Positions 1 to 8,056 of a stretch of 64,000 nucleotides of DNA are shown here, piece after piece. Within the stretch, counting starts at the first letter, position 1, and each line of letters opens with the position of its first letter. A model generated the notes under the pieces. That model did not search any database and had not been told where the DNA came from. It was given only the letters and a program-made list of their open reading frames with translations. The translations under genes were made by a program, and so were the position numbers. This DNA is from Flaviflagellibacter rhizophilus (GTDB lineage: Bacteria > Pseudomonadota > Alphaproteobacteria > Rhizobiales > Methylopilaceae), in assembly GCF_033898525.1 (NCBI RefSeq), contig NZ_JAXAFJ010000002.1, positions 186,001 through 250,000 of the forward strand, written 5' to 3'.

Positions 1-796
1 GGTGGACGCGCAGACATGGCTCGCCTTCCTGAAGCCGGGGCGCAAGATCGCGGCAGGCGACCGCATCAGCTTCGGTGGCGACGTGCTGGAGGCGCTGGCA
101 GTCGAGAAGAACGAAGGAGGCGACGTCGCACTGCGATTCTCATGTTCGGGCCCGGAACTCGACGCCGCTATCGCCGCGACCGGCACGATGCCGCTGCCTC
201 CTTACATCGCGGGCAAACGGCCTGCCGACGCGCGAGATCATGCGGACTACCAGACGGCCTTTGCCGAGCACGATGGCGCCGTGGCCGCGCCGACGGCCGG
301 CCTGCATTTCACGGAAAGACTGCTGACCAGTCTCACGGATCGCGGCATCGGCTTGCACCGGCTGACGCTGCATGTGGGCGCCGGCACCTTCCTGCCGATG
401 AAGGCGCAGGACACGCGCGACCACCGCATGCACTCCGAATGGGGTACGATCTCCCCGGAAACCGCCGAGGCGCTGAACGCGGTACGTGCACGGGGAGGGC
501 GGGTCGTTGCAGTCGGCACCACCGCGCTGCGTCTGCTGGAGAGCGCCGCCACGGAGAGCGGCATCATCCAGCCCTTCAGCGGCGACACCGACATCTTCAT
601 CACGCCGGGCTACCGCTTCCGCGCCGTCGACGCGCTGATGACCAATTTTCACCTGCCGAAATCGACGCTGTTCATGCTGGTCTCGGCCTTCGCGGGGCTG
701 GAACGGATGCAGCGCGCCTACGGGCACGCCATCGCAGACGGCTACCGCTTCTATTCATACGGCGATTCAAGCCTGCTCTTCCCGGACCGCACATGA
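1..796 (+). CDS. queA: S-adenosylmethionine:tRNA ribosyltransferase-isomerase, 5'-truncated by window edge
   Basis: QueA transfers and rearranges the ribosyl group of SAM onto preQ1 in tRNA to make epoxyqueuosine; it acts in the cytosol. The visible 264 residues are the C-terminal three quarters of a protein usually about 350 long, so the true start lies before the window. Recognisable family blocks include AAPTAGLHF, HVGAGTF and the C-terminal TNFHLPKSTLFMLVSA segment. The frame is open from base 2 to the TGA at 794-796. The stop overlaps the ATG of tgt by 4 bp (ATGA), so the two queuosine genes are translationally coupled. Identity is confident from the conserved blocks and the tgt neighbour. 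Confidence 0.96.
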   Translation, partial: VDAQTWLAFLKPGRKIAAGDRISFGGDVLEALAVEKNEGGDVALRFSCSGPELDAAIAATGTMPLPPYIAGKRPADARDHADYQTAFAEHDGAVAAPTAGLHFTERLLTSLTDRGIGLHRLTLHVGAGTFLPMKAQDTRDHRMHSEWGTISPETAEALNAVRARGGRVVAVGTTALRLLESAATESGIIQPFSGDTDIFITPGYRFRAVDALMTNFHLPKSTLFMLVSAFAGLERMQRAYGHAIADGYRFYSYGDSSLLFPDRT

Positions 797-1920
797 CCGA
801 GCCTTTCAGCTTCACCCTGCACGCGCGCGACGGCGCAGCGCGGCGCGGCACCATCCGCACGGCCCATGGCGAGGTGGCGACGCCGGCCTTCATGGCCGTG
901 GGCACGGCGGGCACGGTCAAGGCCATGCAGATGCGCGACGTGCGCGAGACGGGCACGGATGTGGTGCTGGGCAATACCTACCACCTGATGTTGCGGCCGG
1001 GCGCCGAGCAGGTCGCTAAGCTGGGCGGGCTGCACAAATTCGCGGGCTGGCCGCACACCATGCTGACCGATTCCGGTGGCTTCCAGGTGATGTCGCTGGC
1101 CAAGCTGCGGAAGGTGACGGAGCAGGGCGTGGCCTTCCAGTCCCATATCGACGGCTCCAGGCACATGCTGACGCCCGAGCGCAGCATGGAGATCCAGGGC
1201 CTGCTGGGTTCCGACATCCAGATGCAGTTCGACGAGTGCGTGTCGCTGCCGAACAGCCGCGACGAGATCGACCGCGCGATGCGGCTGTCGCTGCGCTGGG
1301 CCGAGCGCTCAAAGGCCGCCTTCCGGGGCGGAGACGGGCAGGCTGTGTTCGCCATCGTTCAGGGCGGGGACCAGACGGACCTGCGCCGGGAATCGGCCCG
1401 TGAACTGGTCGCCATGAACTTTCCCGGCTACGCGATAGGCGGCTTGGCGGTGGGTGAGCCGCAGGACGTGATGCTGCGCGTGCTGGAGGACACCCTTCCG
1501 GACCTGCCACAGGACCGACCGCGCTATTTGATGGGCGTCGGCACGCCCGACGACATGCTGCAAAGCGTCGCGCGCGGCATCGACATGTTCGACTGCGTGA
1601 TGCCGACGCGCGCCGGCCGCCACGGTCTGGCCTATACCCGCTATGGCCGAATCAATCTCAAGAACGCCCGCCACGCAGACGATCCGCGCCCTCTTGATCC
1701 CGAAAGCACGTGTCCGGCAGCGCGCGACTATTCGCGGGCCTACCTCCACCATCTCGTCCGCTCGGGAGAGATCCTGGCCATGACGCTGCTGACCTGGTCT
1801 AACATCGCCTATTACCAGTCGCTGATGCGTGGTGCGCGCGAGGCCATCGAGGCCGGGCGCTACGCGGACTACGTAGCTGATGCCAGGGCGTGCTGGGAGC
1901 GCGGCGACGTCGCGCCCTGA
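793..1920 (+). CDS. tgt: queuine/preQ1 tRNA-guanine transglycosylase, zinc site eroded
   Basis: Exchanges guanine 34 of GUN-anticodon tRNAs for preQ1. The start is the ATG inside the ATGA overlap with queA, giving 375 residues, the normal bacterial length. The base-recognition segment DSGGFQVMSL carries Asp93, and FDCVMPTR carries the expected nucleophile Asp267. The family normally binds structural zinc through CxCxxC plus a downstream His. Here the aligned positions are Ser305, Cys307, Ala310 and Ser336 (in TWSN, where the Zymomonas enzyme as I remember it has TEHN), so only one ligand remains. The catalytic residues are intact, so the enzyme is probably active with a zinc-free fold; that last point is inference. 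Confidence 0.96.
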   Translation: MTEPFSFTLHARDGAARRGTIRTAHGEVATPAFMAVGTAGTVKAMQMRDVRETGTDVVLGNTYHLMLRPGAEQVAKLGGLHKFAGWPHTMLTDSGGFQVMSLAKLRKVTEQGVAFQSHIDGSRHMLTPERSMEIQGLLGSDIQMQFDECVSLPNSRDEIDRAMRLSLRWAERSKAAFRGGDGQAVFAIVQGGDQTDLRRESARELVAMNFPGYAIGGLAVGEPQDVMLRVLEDTLPDLPQDRPRYLMGVGTPDDMLQSVARGIDMFDCVMPTRAGRHGLAYTRYGRINLKNARHADDPRPLDPESTCPAARDYSRAYLHHLVRSGEILAMTLLTWSNIAYYQSLMRGAREAIEAGRYADYVADARACWERGDVAP

Positions 1921-1939
1921 CGCGATCGGGGCGAAACCC

Positions 1940-2059
1940 TCAGGTCGCGAGCATGGCCGCACGCAGCGTCAACAGTGCAAGGGCGAAAGCGGACACCGTG
2001 GCGGTGCACAGAAGCGCCATCACGACGGTGAAGAAGTCTATCTTGATTTGCGCCAGCAT
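1940..2059 (-). CDS. 39-residue single-pass membrane protein, unrecognised
   Basis: Not a family I recognise. The ATG at 2059 is preceded on the minus strand by a near-perfect Shine-Dalgarno, AAAGGAGG, seven bases away. The frame runs 39 codons to a TGA at 1940-1942. The product begins MLAQIKIDFF and is then almost wholly hydrophobic (VVMALLCTATVSAFALALL), ending in LRAAMLAT: one predicted transmembrane helix with a short polar N-terminus. It converges on the end of tgt, 19 bp away. No other gene explains this interval. The strong ribosome site and coherent hydrophobic composition support it, but it is short and there is no homology evidence. Confidence 0.6.
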   Translation of the reverse strand: MLAQIKIDFFTVVMALLCTATVSAFALALLTLRAAMLAT

Positions 2060-2222
2060 CGTCCGTCCTCCTTTGATCCCCCGAAGGCTAACGGCGGCAG
2101 ACGGTTCCTATTCCCGCTTCTGGCGAAGCCGCGGGAGAAATCCCCGTGCAGAGGCGAGTGGAGGTAGCTGTCCGACGAACTGTGCGACGGCGGAGTAGAC
2201 GGGCGGTTGTGATTGAGATCGC

Positions 2223-2297
2223 TGGTGAGCCGGGCGGGGGTCGAACCCGCGACCACATGATTAAAAGTCACGTGCTCTACCACTGAGCTACCGGCCC
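2223..2297 (-). tRNA. tRNA-Lys (anticodon TTT)
   Basis: The minus strand folds as a full cloverleaf. The acceptor GGGCCGG pairs with CCGGCTC (one G-T). The D arm is GCTC/GAGC. The anticodon stem CGTGA/TCATG has loop CTTTTAA (anticodon TTT). The T stem is GCGGG/CCCGC with TTCGACC. The discriminator is A and CCA is encoded. Confidence 0.97.
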
Positions 2298-2491
2298 CAG
2301 CGATGCGCGGAACCTATGGGGAGGTCCGGCGGGGGTCAAGCCGCTTCGCCTTCAAGCGTACTTTTGACTTTCCCTGTGCGGTGTTCGGCCATAACTCCGG
2401 CAAGGATGTCCGCGACCGCTGGCTGTGTTAACAGCCCCTTGGGACGGCGCGGACGTTCAGGAAAGCAGGCGATACGCAGGAGGAAAACCCG

Positions 2492-2863
2492 ATGTCCGAT
2501 GACCAGAAGATTGCCAGACGCGCTTATGAGCTTTGGCAGAGTTCGGGCCATCAGGGTCTGGACGTCGATCATTGGCTTGAGGCAGAGCGCCAGATCCTGA
2601 AGGAGCAGCAGGAAGCGCACGCCACCGCGCTGGCCGATCCGGAGACCCCCGCCGCGCCCGACGAAACCGTTGCTCCCGGCAAAACCGCCCGCGCGCGCGT
2701 GCAGCCGAAGGCCGACACTCCGGCCTCTGCGAAAATCGGCAAGAAGGATCCGGGCTTCACGGCGGCAGAGCCGAAGACCGCCAAGGCCAAGAAGCCGTCG
2801 ATGGATGCCGCAAGCAGCGAAAGCCCGGCCCGTGCCACCCGGAAGAAGAAGGCAGATGCCTGA
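2492..2863 (+). CDS. DUF2934 domain protein
   Basis: 123 residues. The first 40 residues match the DUF2934 pattern (IARRAYELWQSSG, then HWLEAERQI), a short helical domain common in rhizobia and of unknown function. The remainder is a low-complexity Ala/Pro/Lys-rich tail (for example AKAKKPS and ATRKKKADA) that is strongly basic at the C-terminus, so contact with nucleic acid or an acidic partner is possible but unproven. The start at 2492 follows GCAGGAGG with good spacing. The next gene starts 15 bp downstream, so the two may be cotranscribed. Confidence 0.85.
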   Translation: MSDDQKIARRAYELWQSSGHQGLDVDHWLEAERQILKEQQEAHATALADPETPAAPDETVAPGKTARARVQPKADTPASAKIGKKDPGFTAAEPKTAKAKKPSMDAASSESPARATRKKKADA

Positions 2864-2878
2864 GCTGCGGTCGGCGCA

Positions 2879-3787
2879 GTGCCGGTAGCAGGAGGTTCCC
2901 TGGAGGCCGACGGCCCGGAAGACCTCTTCGATGCGGCTATCATCGGGGCGGGACCGGCCGGGGCGTCCTGCGCCATCTGGCTGGCGCGGCTCGGCTGCCG
3001 CGCGATTCTCATCGAAGCCGCAGGCTCCCCCGGCGGACTGCTGCGCGAGACGCCCTTCCGCAATGACTGGATCGCCACGCAGCCGGGCGCGACAGGCTTC
3101 GAGCTCGCAGCCAATCTGGGCGTAAGCCTTGCAGCCGCGAGTGTTTCCACGATCATGGGACGTCGCGTAGACGCGGTTGACGGAGGGCAGGGACGTTTCA
3201 GCGTCCATCTGGCCGGTGGGCAGTCGGTTCGCGCCAGACATGTCGTTCTCGCCACCGGTGTTCAGCCTGTCCGGGGCGGGTTGGTGCCGGGCGAAAGCAT
3301 CCTGATCGGGCCCGGTCGCCACGTGGCGGAGGCGCGGTTCACCGGCCAGCGTGTCGCCATCCTGGGCGGTGGGGACAACGCGCTGGAGAACTACGCTTTC
3401 ATCCGCACACGCGGCGCCGCGCAGGTGCACGTCTATGCCCGGACCTTGCGCGGACAGCGCGCTGCTATCGCTGCCGCAGAACCCGCGGACCTGCATGTCG
3501 GCACATATGATGTGGACGGCCTCACCCTCTGCGTGAGCGGCCAGCGATATGACCGGCTGGTCGTGATGTATGGCTGGGAGCCTTCGCCCCTCCCGGAGAT
3601 GCCCGCGAAGCTCGCGCGGGACAGGCGAGGCTTCCTGGATGTCCATCCGCACACCTGCGAGACCCGCCTTGCGGGTCTGTTCGCCATCGGAGAGGTGACT
3701 CGGCGAAACCACCCCTGCGTCGTGACGGCGATGGCCGATGGGATCGTCGCCGCCAAGACCATCCAGGCGAGCGTGGAACTTACCTAA
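2879..3787 (+). CDS. thioredoxin reductase-like FAD/NAD(P) oxidoreductase lacking CxxC
   Basis: 302 residues with the two-dinucleotide-domain layout of low-molecular-weight thioredoxin reductases. The FAD motif GAGPAG is near residue 23, the NAD(P) motif GGGDNALE is near 160, and the C-terminal FAD block LFAIGEVTRRNHPCVVTAMADG is typical. The redox-active CxxC normally just before the second dinucleotide motif is absent; the region reads GPGRHVAEARFTGQ. A ferredoxin/flavodoxin reductase-like or other non-disulfide role is therefore likelier, with the substrate unknown. The only standard start is GTG at 2879, with no ribosome site. A perfect AGGAGG (2890-2895) instead precedes an in-frame CTG at 2900, which may be the real start. 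Confidence 0.85.
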   Translation: MPVAGGSLEADGPEDLFDAAIIGAGPAGASCAIWLARLGCRAILIEAAGSPGGLLRETPFRNDWIATQPGATGFELAANLGVSLAAASVSTIMGRRVDAVDGGQGRFSVHLAGGQSVRARHVVLATGVQPVRGGLVPGESILIGPGRHVAEARFTGQRVAILGGGDNALENYAFIRTRGAAQVHVYARTLRGQRAAIAAAEPADLHVGTYDVDGLTLCVSGQRYDRLVVMYGWEPSPLPEMPAKLARDRRGFLDVHPHTCETRLAGLFAIGEVTRRNHPCVVTAMADGIVAAKTIQASVELT

Positions 3788-3848
3788 TTACGGCAACCAA
3801 GGTGGTGCCTCCGCGTTAACGGTCCGACAGAGACGGGGATCGTGAAGA

Positions 3849-4973
3849 ATGACGCGCGAAATGGCACGAATCGAGGATGGCGTTTCGACCGGGTCTGGCT
3901 CGTCGCGCATCGGCACCGTGGCGCTGGGCGCCGCCATCCTTGCTTTCACCATGTGGCGCGGCCATTCCGCAGATCCGCGCGGCGGCAAGCATGGCGATCA
4001 TGCGGGCGCCGGGGCCGGAACATCGGCAAAAAGCAAGACGGCGCGCGGTCGGGAAGCCGAAACTCCCACGCAGATTCCGGCTCGCGGTTGGACGGACATC
4101 CTACTGCGCGTCTACAACGAGATCTCGGAAGATCGCGTTCTCGCCGTTGCGGCGGGCGTCACCTTCTACGCACTGCTCGCCATCTTCCCGGCTCTGACGG
4201 CCTTCGTCTCACTTTATGGACTGATCGCCGACCGGGCGACTTTGTCCGAGCACCTCAACGCCCTCAGCGGTGTGATGCCGGGCGGCGGCATGGAGATCAT
4301 CTCCGAGCAGCTGACGCGCCTGACCAGCCAGCCGGAGCAGGCGCTGGGCTTCGGCTTCGTCTTCGGTCTCGCGCTTGCGCTCTGGAGCGCCAATGCCGGG
4401 ATGAAGGCGCTCTTCGACGCGATCAACGTCGCTTACGGCGAGAGGGAGAAGCGCGGGTTCTTCGCGCTGAACCTGCTGTCCCTCAGCTTCACCGTCGGCG
4501 CGATCCTGTTCCTGGTGATCGGCCTCATCGCCATCGTCGTGGTGCCGATCGTGCTCAACTGGTTCGGGCTGCAGGGGGCCACCGAAGGCCTTCTCGCGAT
4601 GCTGCGCTGGCCGGTGATGCTCGTCGTGGCGGCCCTGGCCATCTCGCTCCTCTACCGCTTTGGGCCGAGCCGCGAGCGGGCCAAGTGGCGGTGGGTGTCC
4701 GTCGGCAGCGTGGTTGCGGCTCTGTTGTGGCTCGGCGGCTCGCTGCTGTTCTCCTGGTACGTCACCAATTTCGGCTCGTACAACGAAACCTATGGCTCGC
4801 TGGGCGCCGCGATCGGCTTCATGACCTGGATGTGGTTGTCGACGGTCATCATCCTCGTAGGCGCCGAACTCAACTCCGAGGCAGAGCACCAGACGGCCAA
4901 GGACAGCACCTCCGGTGCCCCGAAACCAATGGGAGAACGAGGCGCCCAGATGGCGGACAATGTGGCTGGCTGA
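3849..4973 (+). CDS. YihY/BrkB-family inner membrane protein
   Basis: 374 residues. Residues from about 80 onward fit the YihY/virulence-factor BrkB family: AAGVTFYALLAIFPALTAFVSL, then four further hydrophobic helices and the YGSLGAAIGFMTWMWLS signature near the C-terminus. The family is often miscalled ribonuclease BN; its true role is unsettled (transport or envelope function). An unusual N-terminal part of about 80 residues holds one extra predicted helix (GTVALGAAILAFTMW) and a Gly/Lys/Arg-rich linker before the family domain. It stands alone, followed by the Pho box of the pst operon. Confidence 0.9.
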   Translation: MTREMARIEDGVSTGSGSSRIGTVALGAAILAFTMWRGHSADPRGGKHGDHAGAGAGTSAKSKTARGREAETPTQIPARGWTDILLRVYNEISEDRVLAVAAGVTFYALLAIFPALTAFVSLYGLIADRATLSEHLNALSGVMPGGGMEIISEQLTRLTSQPEQALGFGFVFGLALALWSANAGMKALFDAINVAYGEREKRGFFALNLLSLSFTVGAILFLVIGLIAIVVVPIVLNWFGLQGATEGLLAMLRWPVMLVVAALAISLLYRFGPSRERAKWRWVSVGSVVAALLWLGGSLLFSWYVTNFGSYNETYGSLGAAIGFMTWMWLSTVIILVGAELNSEAEHQTAKDSTSGAPKPMGERGAQMADNVAG

Positions 4974-5007
4974 GGCTTCGCAAAGGCGCTGTCAAAGAGC
5001 GCCCGGG

Positions 5008-5026
5008 ATGTCATAAGCCTGTCACC
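5008..5026 (+). promoter_or_regulatory. Pho box (PhoB site) upstream of pstS
   Basis: ATGTCATAAGCCTGTCACC contains two TGTCA direct repeats exactly 11 bp apart, as in the PhoB consensus CTGTCATA-N3-CTGTCA. A third CTGTCA lies at 4989-4994 but is out of that period. The site ends about 100 bp before the pstS start, consistent with activation when phosphate is scarce. Confidence 0.8.
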
Positions 5027-5127
5027 CTGCCTCCCTACAAGCTGCGGCGACCGCCCGGGAACGCCGGTCGGTCAGACCTGCCGTGAATGTCGCGGACGGG
5101 CACAACCTCAACGACAGGAGAGGCAAG

Positions 5128-6165
5128 ATGAAGCATATCGGCCTGAATGCATTCAAGTCGGCTATCATCGCCGCAGCCGCCATCACAGTGGCTGGCGCCG
5201 CGAATGCGCAGACGATCACCGGCGCTGGCGCGTCGTTCCCGGCCCCGGTTTATGCCAAGTGGGCGGACGCTTATAAGACCAAGACCAACACCTCGGTGAA
5301 CTATCAGTCGATCGGCTCCGGCGGCGGCGTCAAGCAGATCAAGGCCAAGACGGTTACCTTCGGTGCGTCCGACGCCCCGCTGAAGAAGGAAGATCTGGAC
5401 CAGGCTGGCCTCGTTCAGTTCCCGACGGTCATCGGCGGCGTTGTTCCCGTCATCAATGTCGAAGGCATCGAATCTGGTGCGATCGTTCTCGACGGCGAGA
5501 CCCTGGCGAACATCTATCTCGGCGAAGTGAAGACCTGGAACGATCCGGCCATCGCGAAGCTGAACCCGAACGTGAAGCTGCCGAGCACGGCCATCGCCGT
5601 CGTTCGTCGCTCGGACGGTTCGGGCACCACCTTCCTGTTTACGGATTACCTCTCGCAGGTGAACCCGAACTTCAAGTCGAAGATCGGCGCCGCCACCGCT
5701 GTCGAATGGCCGGTTGGCCTCGGCGCCAAGGGCAATGAAGGCGTTGCCAACACTGTCTCGCAGACGCAGGGCGCGATCGGCTATGTCGAGTACGCCTACG
5801 CCAAGCAGAACAAGATGGCCCACGCCAACATGATGAACCAGGCCGGCAAGAACGTCGCACCGACGGCTGCAGCCTTCGAAGCTGCTGCCGGCAGCGCCGA
5901 CTGGAAGAGCGCACCGGGCAACTACCTGGTCCTCACCAACCAGCCGGGCGATGCTTCGTGGCCGATCACGGGCGCGACCTTCATCCTGATGCACAAGCAG
6001 CCGCAGGACGCGAAGGCTTCCGCCGAAGCTCTGAAGTTCTTCGAGTGGGCTTACAGCGCCGAAGGCGACAAGCTGGCCTCTGATCTCGACTATGTGGCTC
6101 TGCCGGACAACGTTACGACCGACATGCAGGCCATGTGGAAGGCCGAGATCAAGACCGCTAACTGA
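5128..6165 (+). CDS. pstS: phosphate ABC transporter, periplasmic phosphate-binding protein
   Basis: 345 residues. The ATG at 5128 was chosen over an upstream in-frame start because it follows CAGGAGAGG and begins a clean signal peptide (MKHIG... with cleavage after GAANA near residue 27). The mature part starts ITGAGASFPAPVYAKWAD, the standard PstS opening. It also has the phosphate-contacting segments IGSGGGVKQI and RRSDGSGTT. It captures inorganic phosphate in the periplasm and delivers it to PstCA. It is the first gene of pstSCAB, behind a Pho box. A strong stem-loop follows the stop codon, which probably makes pstS the most abundant product of the operon. Confidence 0.97.
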   Translation: MKHIGLNAFKSAIIAAAAITVAGAANAQTITGAGASFPAPVYAKWADAYKTKTNTSVNYQSIGSGGGVKQIKAKTVTFGASDAPLKKEDLDQAGLVQFPTVIGGVVPVINVEGIESGAIVLDGETLANIYLGEVKTWNDPAIAKLNPNVKLPSTAIAVVRRSDGSGTTFLFTDYLSQVNPNFKSKIGAATAVEWPVGLGAKGNEGVANTVSQTQGAIGYVEYAYAKQNKMAHANMMNQAGKNVAPTAAAFEAAAGSADWKSAPGNYLVLTNQPGDASWPITGATFILMHKQPQDAKASAEALKFFEWAYSAEGDKLASDLDYVALPDNVTTDMQAMWKAEIKTAN

Positions 6166-6175
6166 TCCCGTTAAT

Positions 6176-6206
6176 AGCAAGGGGGCCTCTGTGCCCCCTT
6201 GCTTTC
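6176..6206 (+). terminator. stem-loop between pstS and pstC (attenuator or mRNA stabiliser)
   Basis: AGCAAGGGGGC and GCCCCCTTGCT form a perfect 11-bp stem around a 6-base loop, followed by TTCT rather than a long T run. It lies inside the operon, where partial termination or 3'-end protection of pstS mRNA is a known arrangement for binding-protein genes. Confidence 0.75.
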
Positions 6207-6230
6207 TGTGCCCAAAGCCTGGAGACGGTG

Positions 6231-7214
6231 ATGGCCGACATCAGCTTATCGGACGTGCACGTGGTCAGTTCGCGACAAAAGACGCTCAAGCGCTTCAACA
6301 TCGCCGACGTCATCTTCCATCGCGCGACGCAAGCCGCGGCGATCCTCGTCCTCCTGATCCTGGGCGGCGTGATCTTCTCGCTGATCCGGGGCTCCATTCC
6401 GATTTTCCGCGAGTTCGGTCTCGCATTCTTCGTCACGCAGAGCTGGAACCCGGTTACCGAACAGTTCGGCGGCCTGGCAGCGATCTACGGCACGGTCGTC
6501 ACCTCGCTGATCGCCATGCTGATCGCGGTTCCCCTCGGCATCGGTATCGCCATTTTCCTGACGGAACTTTGCCCGCAGTTCCTGCGCCGCCCGATCGGCA
6601 TCGCAGTTGAGCTCCTGGCCGGTATCCCCAGCATCATCTATGGCATCTGGGGCTTCTTCGTCTTCGCTCCGTTTCTCCAGCAGACGCTGCAGCCTTTCCT
6701 GATCAACGTCACGGCCCCGATCCCGGTGCTGTCCTACCTGTTTGCAGGTCCGCCCTACGGCATCGGCATCCTGACCGCGAGCCTGATCCTCGCGATCATG
6801 GTTCTGCCCTTCATCACCTCGATCACACGCGACGTATTTCTCACGGTGCCGCCGGTCCTCAAGGAAGCGGCATACGGCGTGGGATGCACGCGCTGGGAAG
6901 TCATCCGCAATGTCGTGATCCCCTACACACGCGTCGGCGTGGTGGGCGGCGTCATGCTCGGCCTCGGGCGTGCTCTCGGCGAGACGATGGCGGTCACCTT
7001 TGTGGTGGGCAATGCCAACCGCATCTCGGCATCGCTGCTGCAGCCGGGAACCACCATCTCCGCGACCATTGCCAACGAGTTCACCGAAGCCACCGGCGAC
7101 ATCCACACCGGGTCGCTGATCGCGCTTGGCCTCATCCTCTTCTTGATCACCTTCACGGTTCTGGCGATCTCCCGCCTGCTGTTGATGCGGGTGGCCAAGG
7201 CATCGGGAGCCTGA
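6231..7214 (+). CDS. pstC: phosphate ABC transporter permease PstC
   Basis: 327 residues with about six membrane helices. The ATG at 6231 is preferred over an in-frame GTG three bases earlier, since GGAGACGG lies just upstream. The family blocks LLAGIPSIIYGIWGFF and the cytoplasmic coupling loop KEAAYGVGCTRWEVIRNVVIP, which contacts the PstB ATPase, are clear. GRALGETMAVTFVVGN is a PstC signature. With PstA it forms the channel of the high-affinity phosphate importer. It is separated from pstA by three bases. Confidence 0.97.
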   Translation: MADISLSDVHVVSSRQKTLKRFNIADVIFHRATQAAAILVLLILGGVIFSLIRGSIPIFREFGLAFFVTQSWNPVTEQFGGLAAIYGTVVTSLIAMLIAVPLGIGIAIFLTELCPQFLRRPIGIAVELLAGIPSIIYGIWGFFVFAPFLQQTLQPFLINVTAPIPVLSYLFAGPPYGIGILTASLILAIMVLPFITSITRDVFLTVPPVLKEAAYGVGCTRWEVIRNVVIPYTRVGVVGGVMLGLGRALGETMAVTFVVGNANRISASLLQPGTTISATIANEFTEATGDIHTGSLIALGLILFLITFTVLAISRLLLMRVAKASGA

Positions 7215-7217
7215 TCC

Positions 7218-8054
7218 ATGTCCTCGCTCCACGCACGCCGGCGCATCACGAACCAGATCTTCATGACGCTGTCGCTGGCCGCGGCCGTCATCGGCATCAC
7301 CTGGTTGTTCCTCATCCTCGGCACGCTTGTCCTCAAGGGCGCAGCCGGCCTCAATCTCGCGGTCTTCACCGAGATCACGCCACCGCCGCAAGGCGAAGGC
7401 GGTGGCCTGCTGAACGCCATCGTCGGCAGCCTGATCATGACCTCGATCGCGGTTGCCGTCGGCACCCCGGTCGGCATCCTGGCCGGCACTTACATGGCTG
7501 AGTACGGACGTCACACGAAGCTCACCACGGTCGTGCGCTTCATCAACGACATCCTGCTCTCGGCACCCTCCATCGTCATCGGCCTGTTCATCTACGAGCT
7601 GATCGTCGCACGGATGGGCCACTTCTCGGCGATAGCGGGCGCTGCGGCACTTGCGGTGCTGGTCATACCGGTCGTGGTCCGCACGACGGAAGACATGCTG
7701 CTCCTGGTGCCTGATCAGCTTCGCGAGGCGTCGACGGCTCTCGGCGCGCCGCGCTGGTTCGTCATCCGCAAGGTTGCCTACACGGCAGCCAAGGCCGGGA
7801 TGGTCACCGGCGTGCTGCTGGCGGTCGCACGTGTCTCCGGCGAGACCGCTCCGCTGCTGTTCACGGCGCTGAACAACCAGTTCTGGAGCACAGACCTTAC
7901 ACAGCCCATGGCAAGCCTTCCGGCCACCATCTTCAACTTCGCTCTCAGCCCCTATGAAGGCTGGCAGCAACTGGCCTGGACCGGGGCCCTTCTCATCACC
8001 TTCGCGGTGCTGACGCTCAGCATTACCGCGCGCTACCTCACTTCGCGGAGCTGA
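7218..8054 (+). CDS. pstA: phosphate ABC transporter permease PstA
   Basis: 278 residues, about six membrane helices. The family blocks SAPSIVIGLFIYEL, the coupling loop REASTALGAPRWFVIRKV and ARVSGETAPLLFTAL are diagnostic for PstA. It pairs with PstC in the inner membrane. It starts three bases after pstC and is followed two bases later by pstB, a tightly packed operon. The length is on the short side for alphaproteobacterial PstA, some of which carry a long N-terminal periplasmic insertion. Confidence 0.97.
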   Translation: MSSLHARRRITNQIFMTLSLAAAVIGITWLFLILGTLVLKGAAGLNLAVFTEITPPPQGEGGGLLNAIVGSLIMTSIAVAVGTPVGILAGTYMAEYGRHTKLTTVVRFINDILLSAPSIVIGLFIYELIVARMGHFSAIAGAAALAVLVIPVVVRTTEDMLLLVPDQLREASTALGAPRWFVIRKVAYTAAKAGMVTGVLLAVARVSGETAPLLFTALNNQFWSTDLTQPMASLPATIFNFALSPYEGWQQLAWTGALLITFAVLTLSITARYLTSRS

Positions 8055-8056
8055 TC

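Noticed and set aside
2084..2108. GGAAC and CGTT upstream of the 39-residue gene, as an EcfG promoter
   Set aside because: The spacing is 10 bases, not the 16-17 required.
2038..2283. 81-codon frame ending across tRNA-Lys (ends near GSTPARLT)
   Set aside because: Again a translated tRNA; the real features are the tRNA and the 39-residue frame on the minus strand.
4989..5013. A third PhoB half-site (CTGTCA at 4989)
   Set aside because: It is 19 bp from the next repeat, not a multiple of the 11-bp Pho box period.
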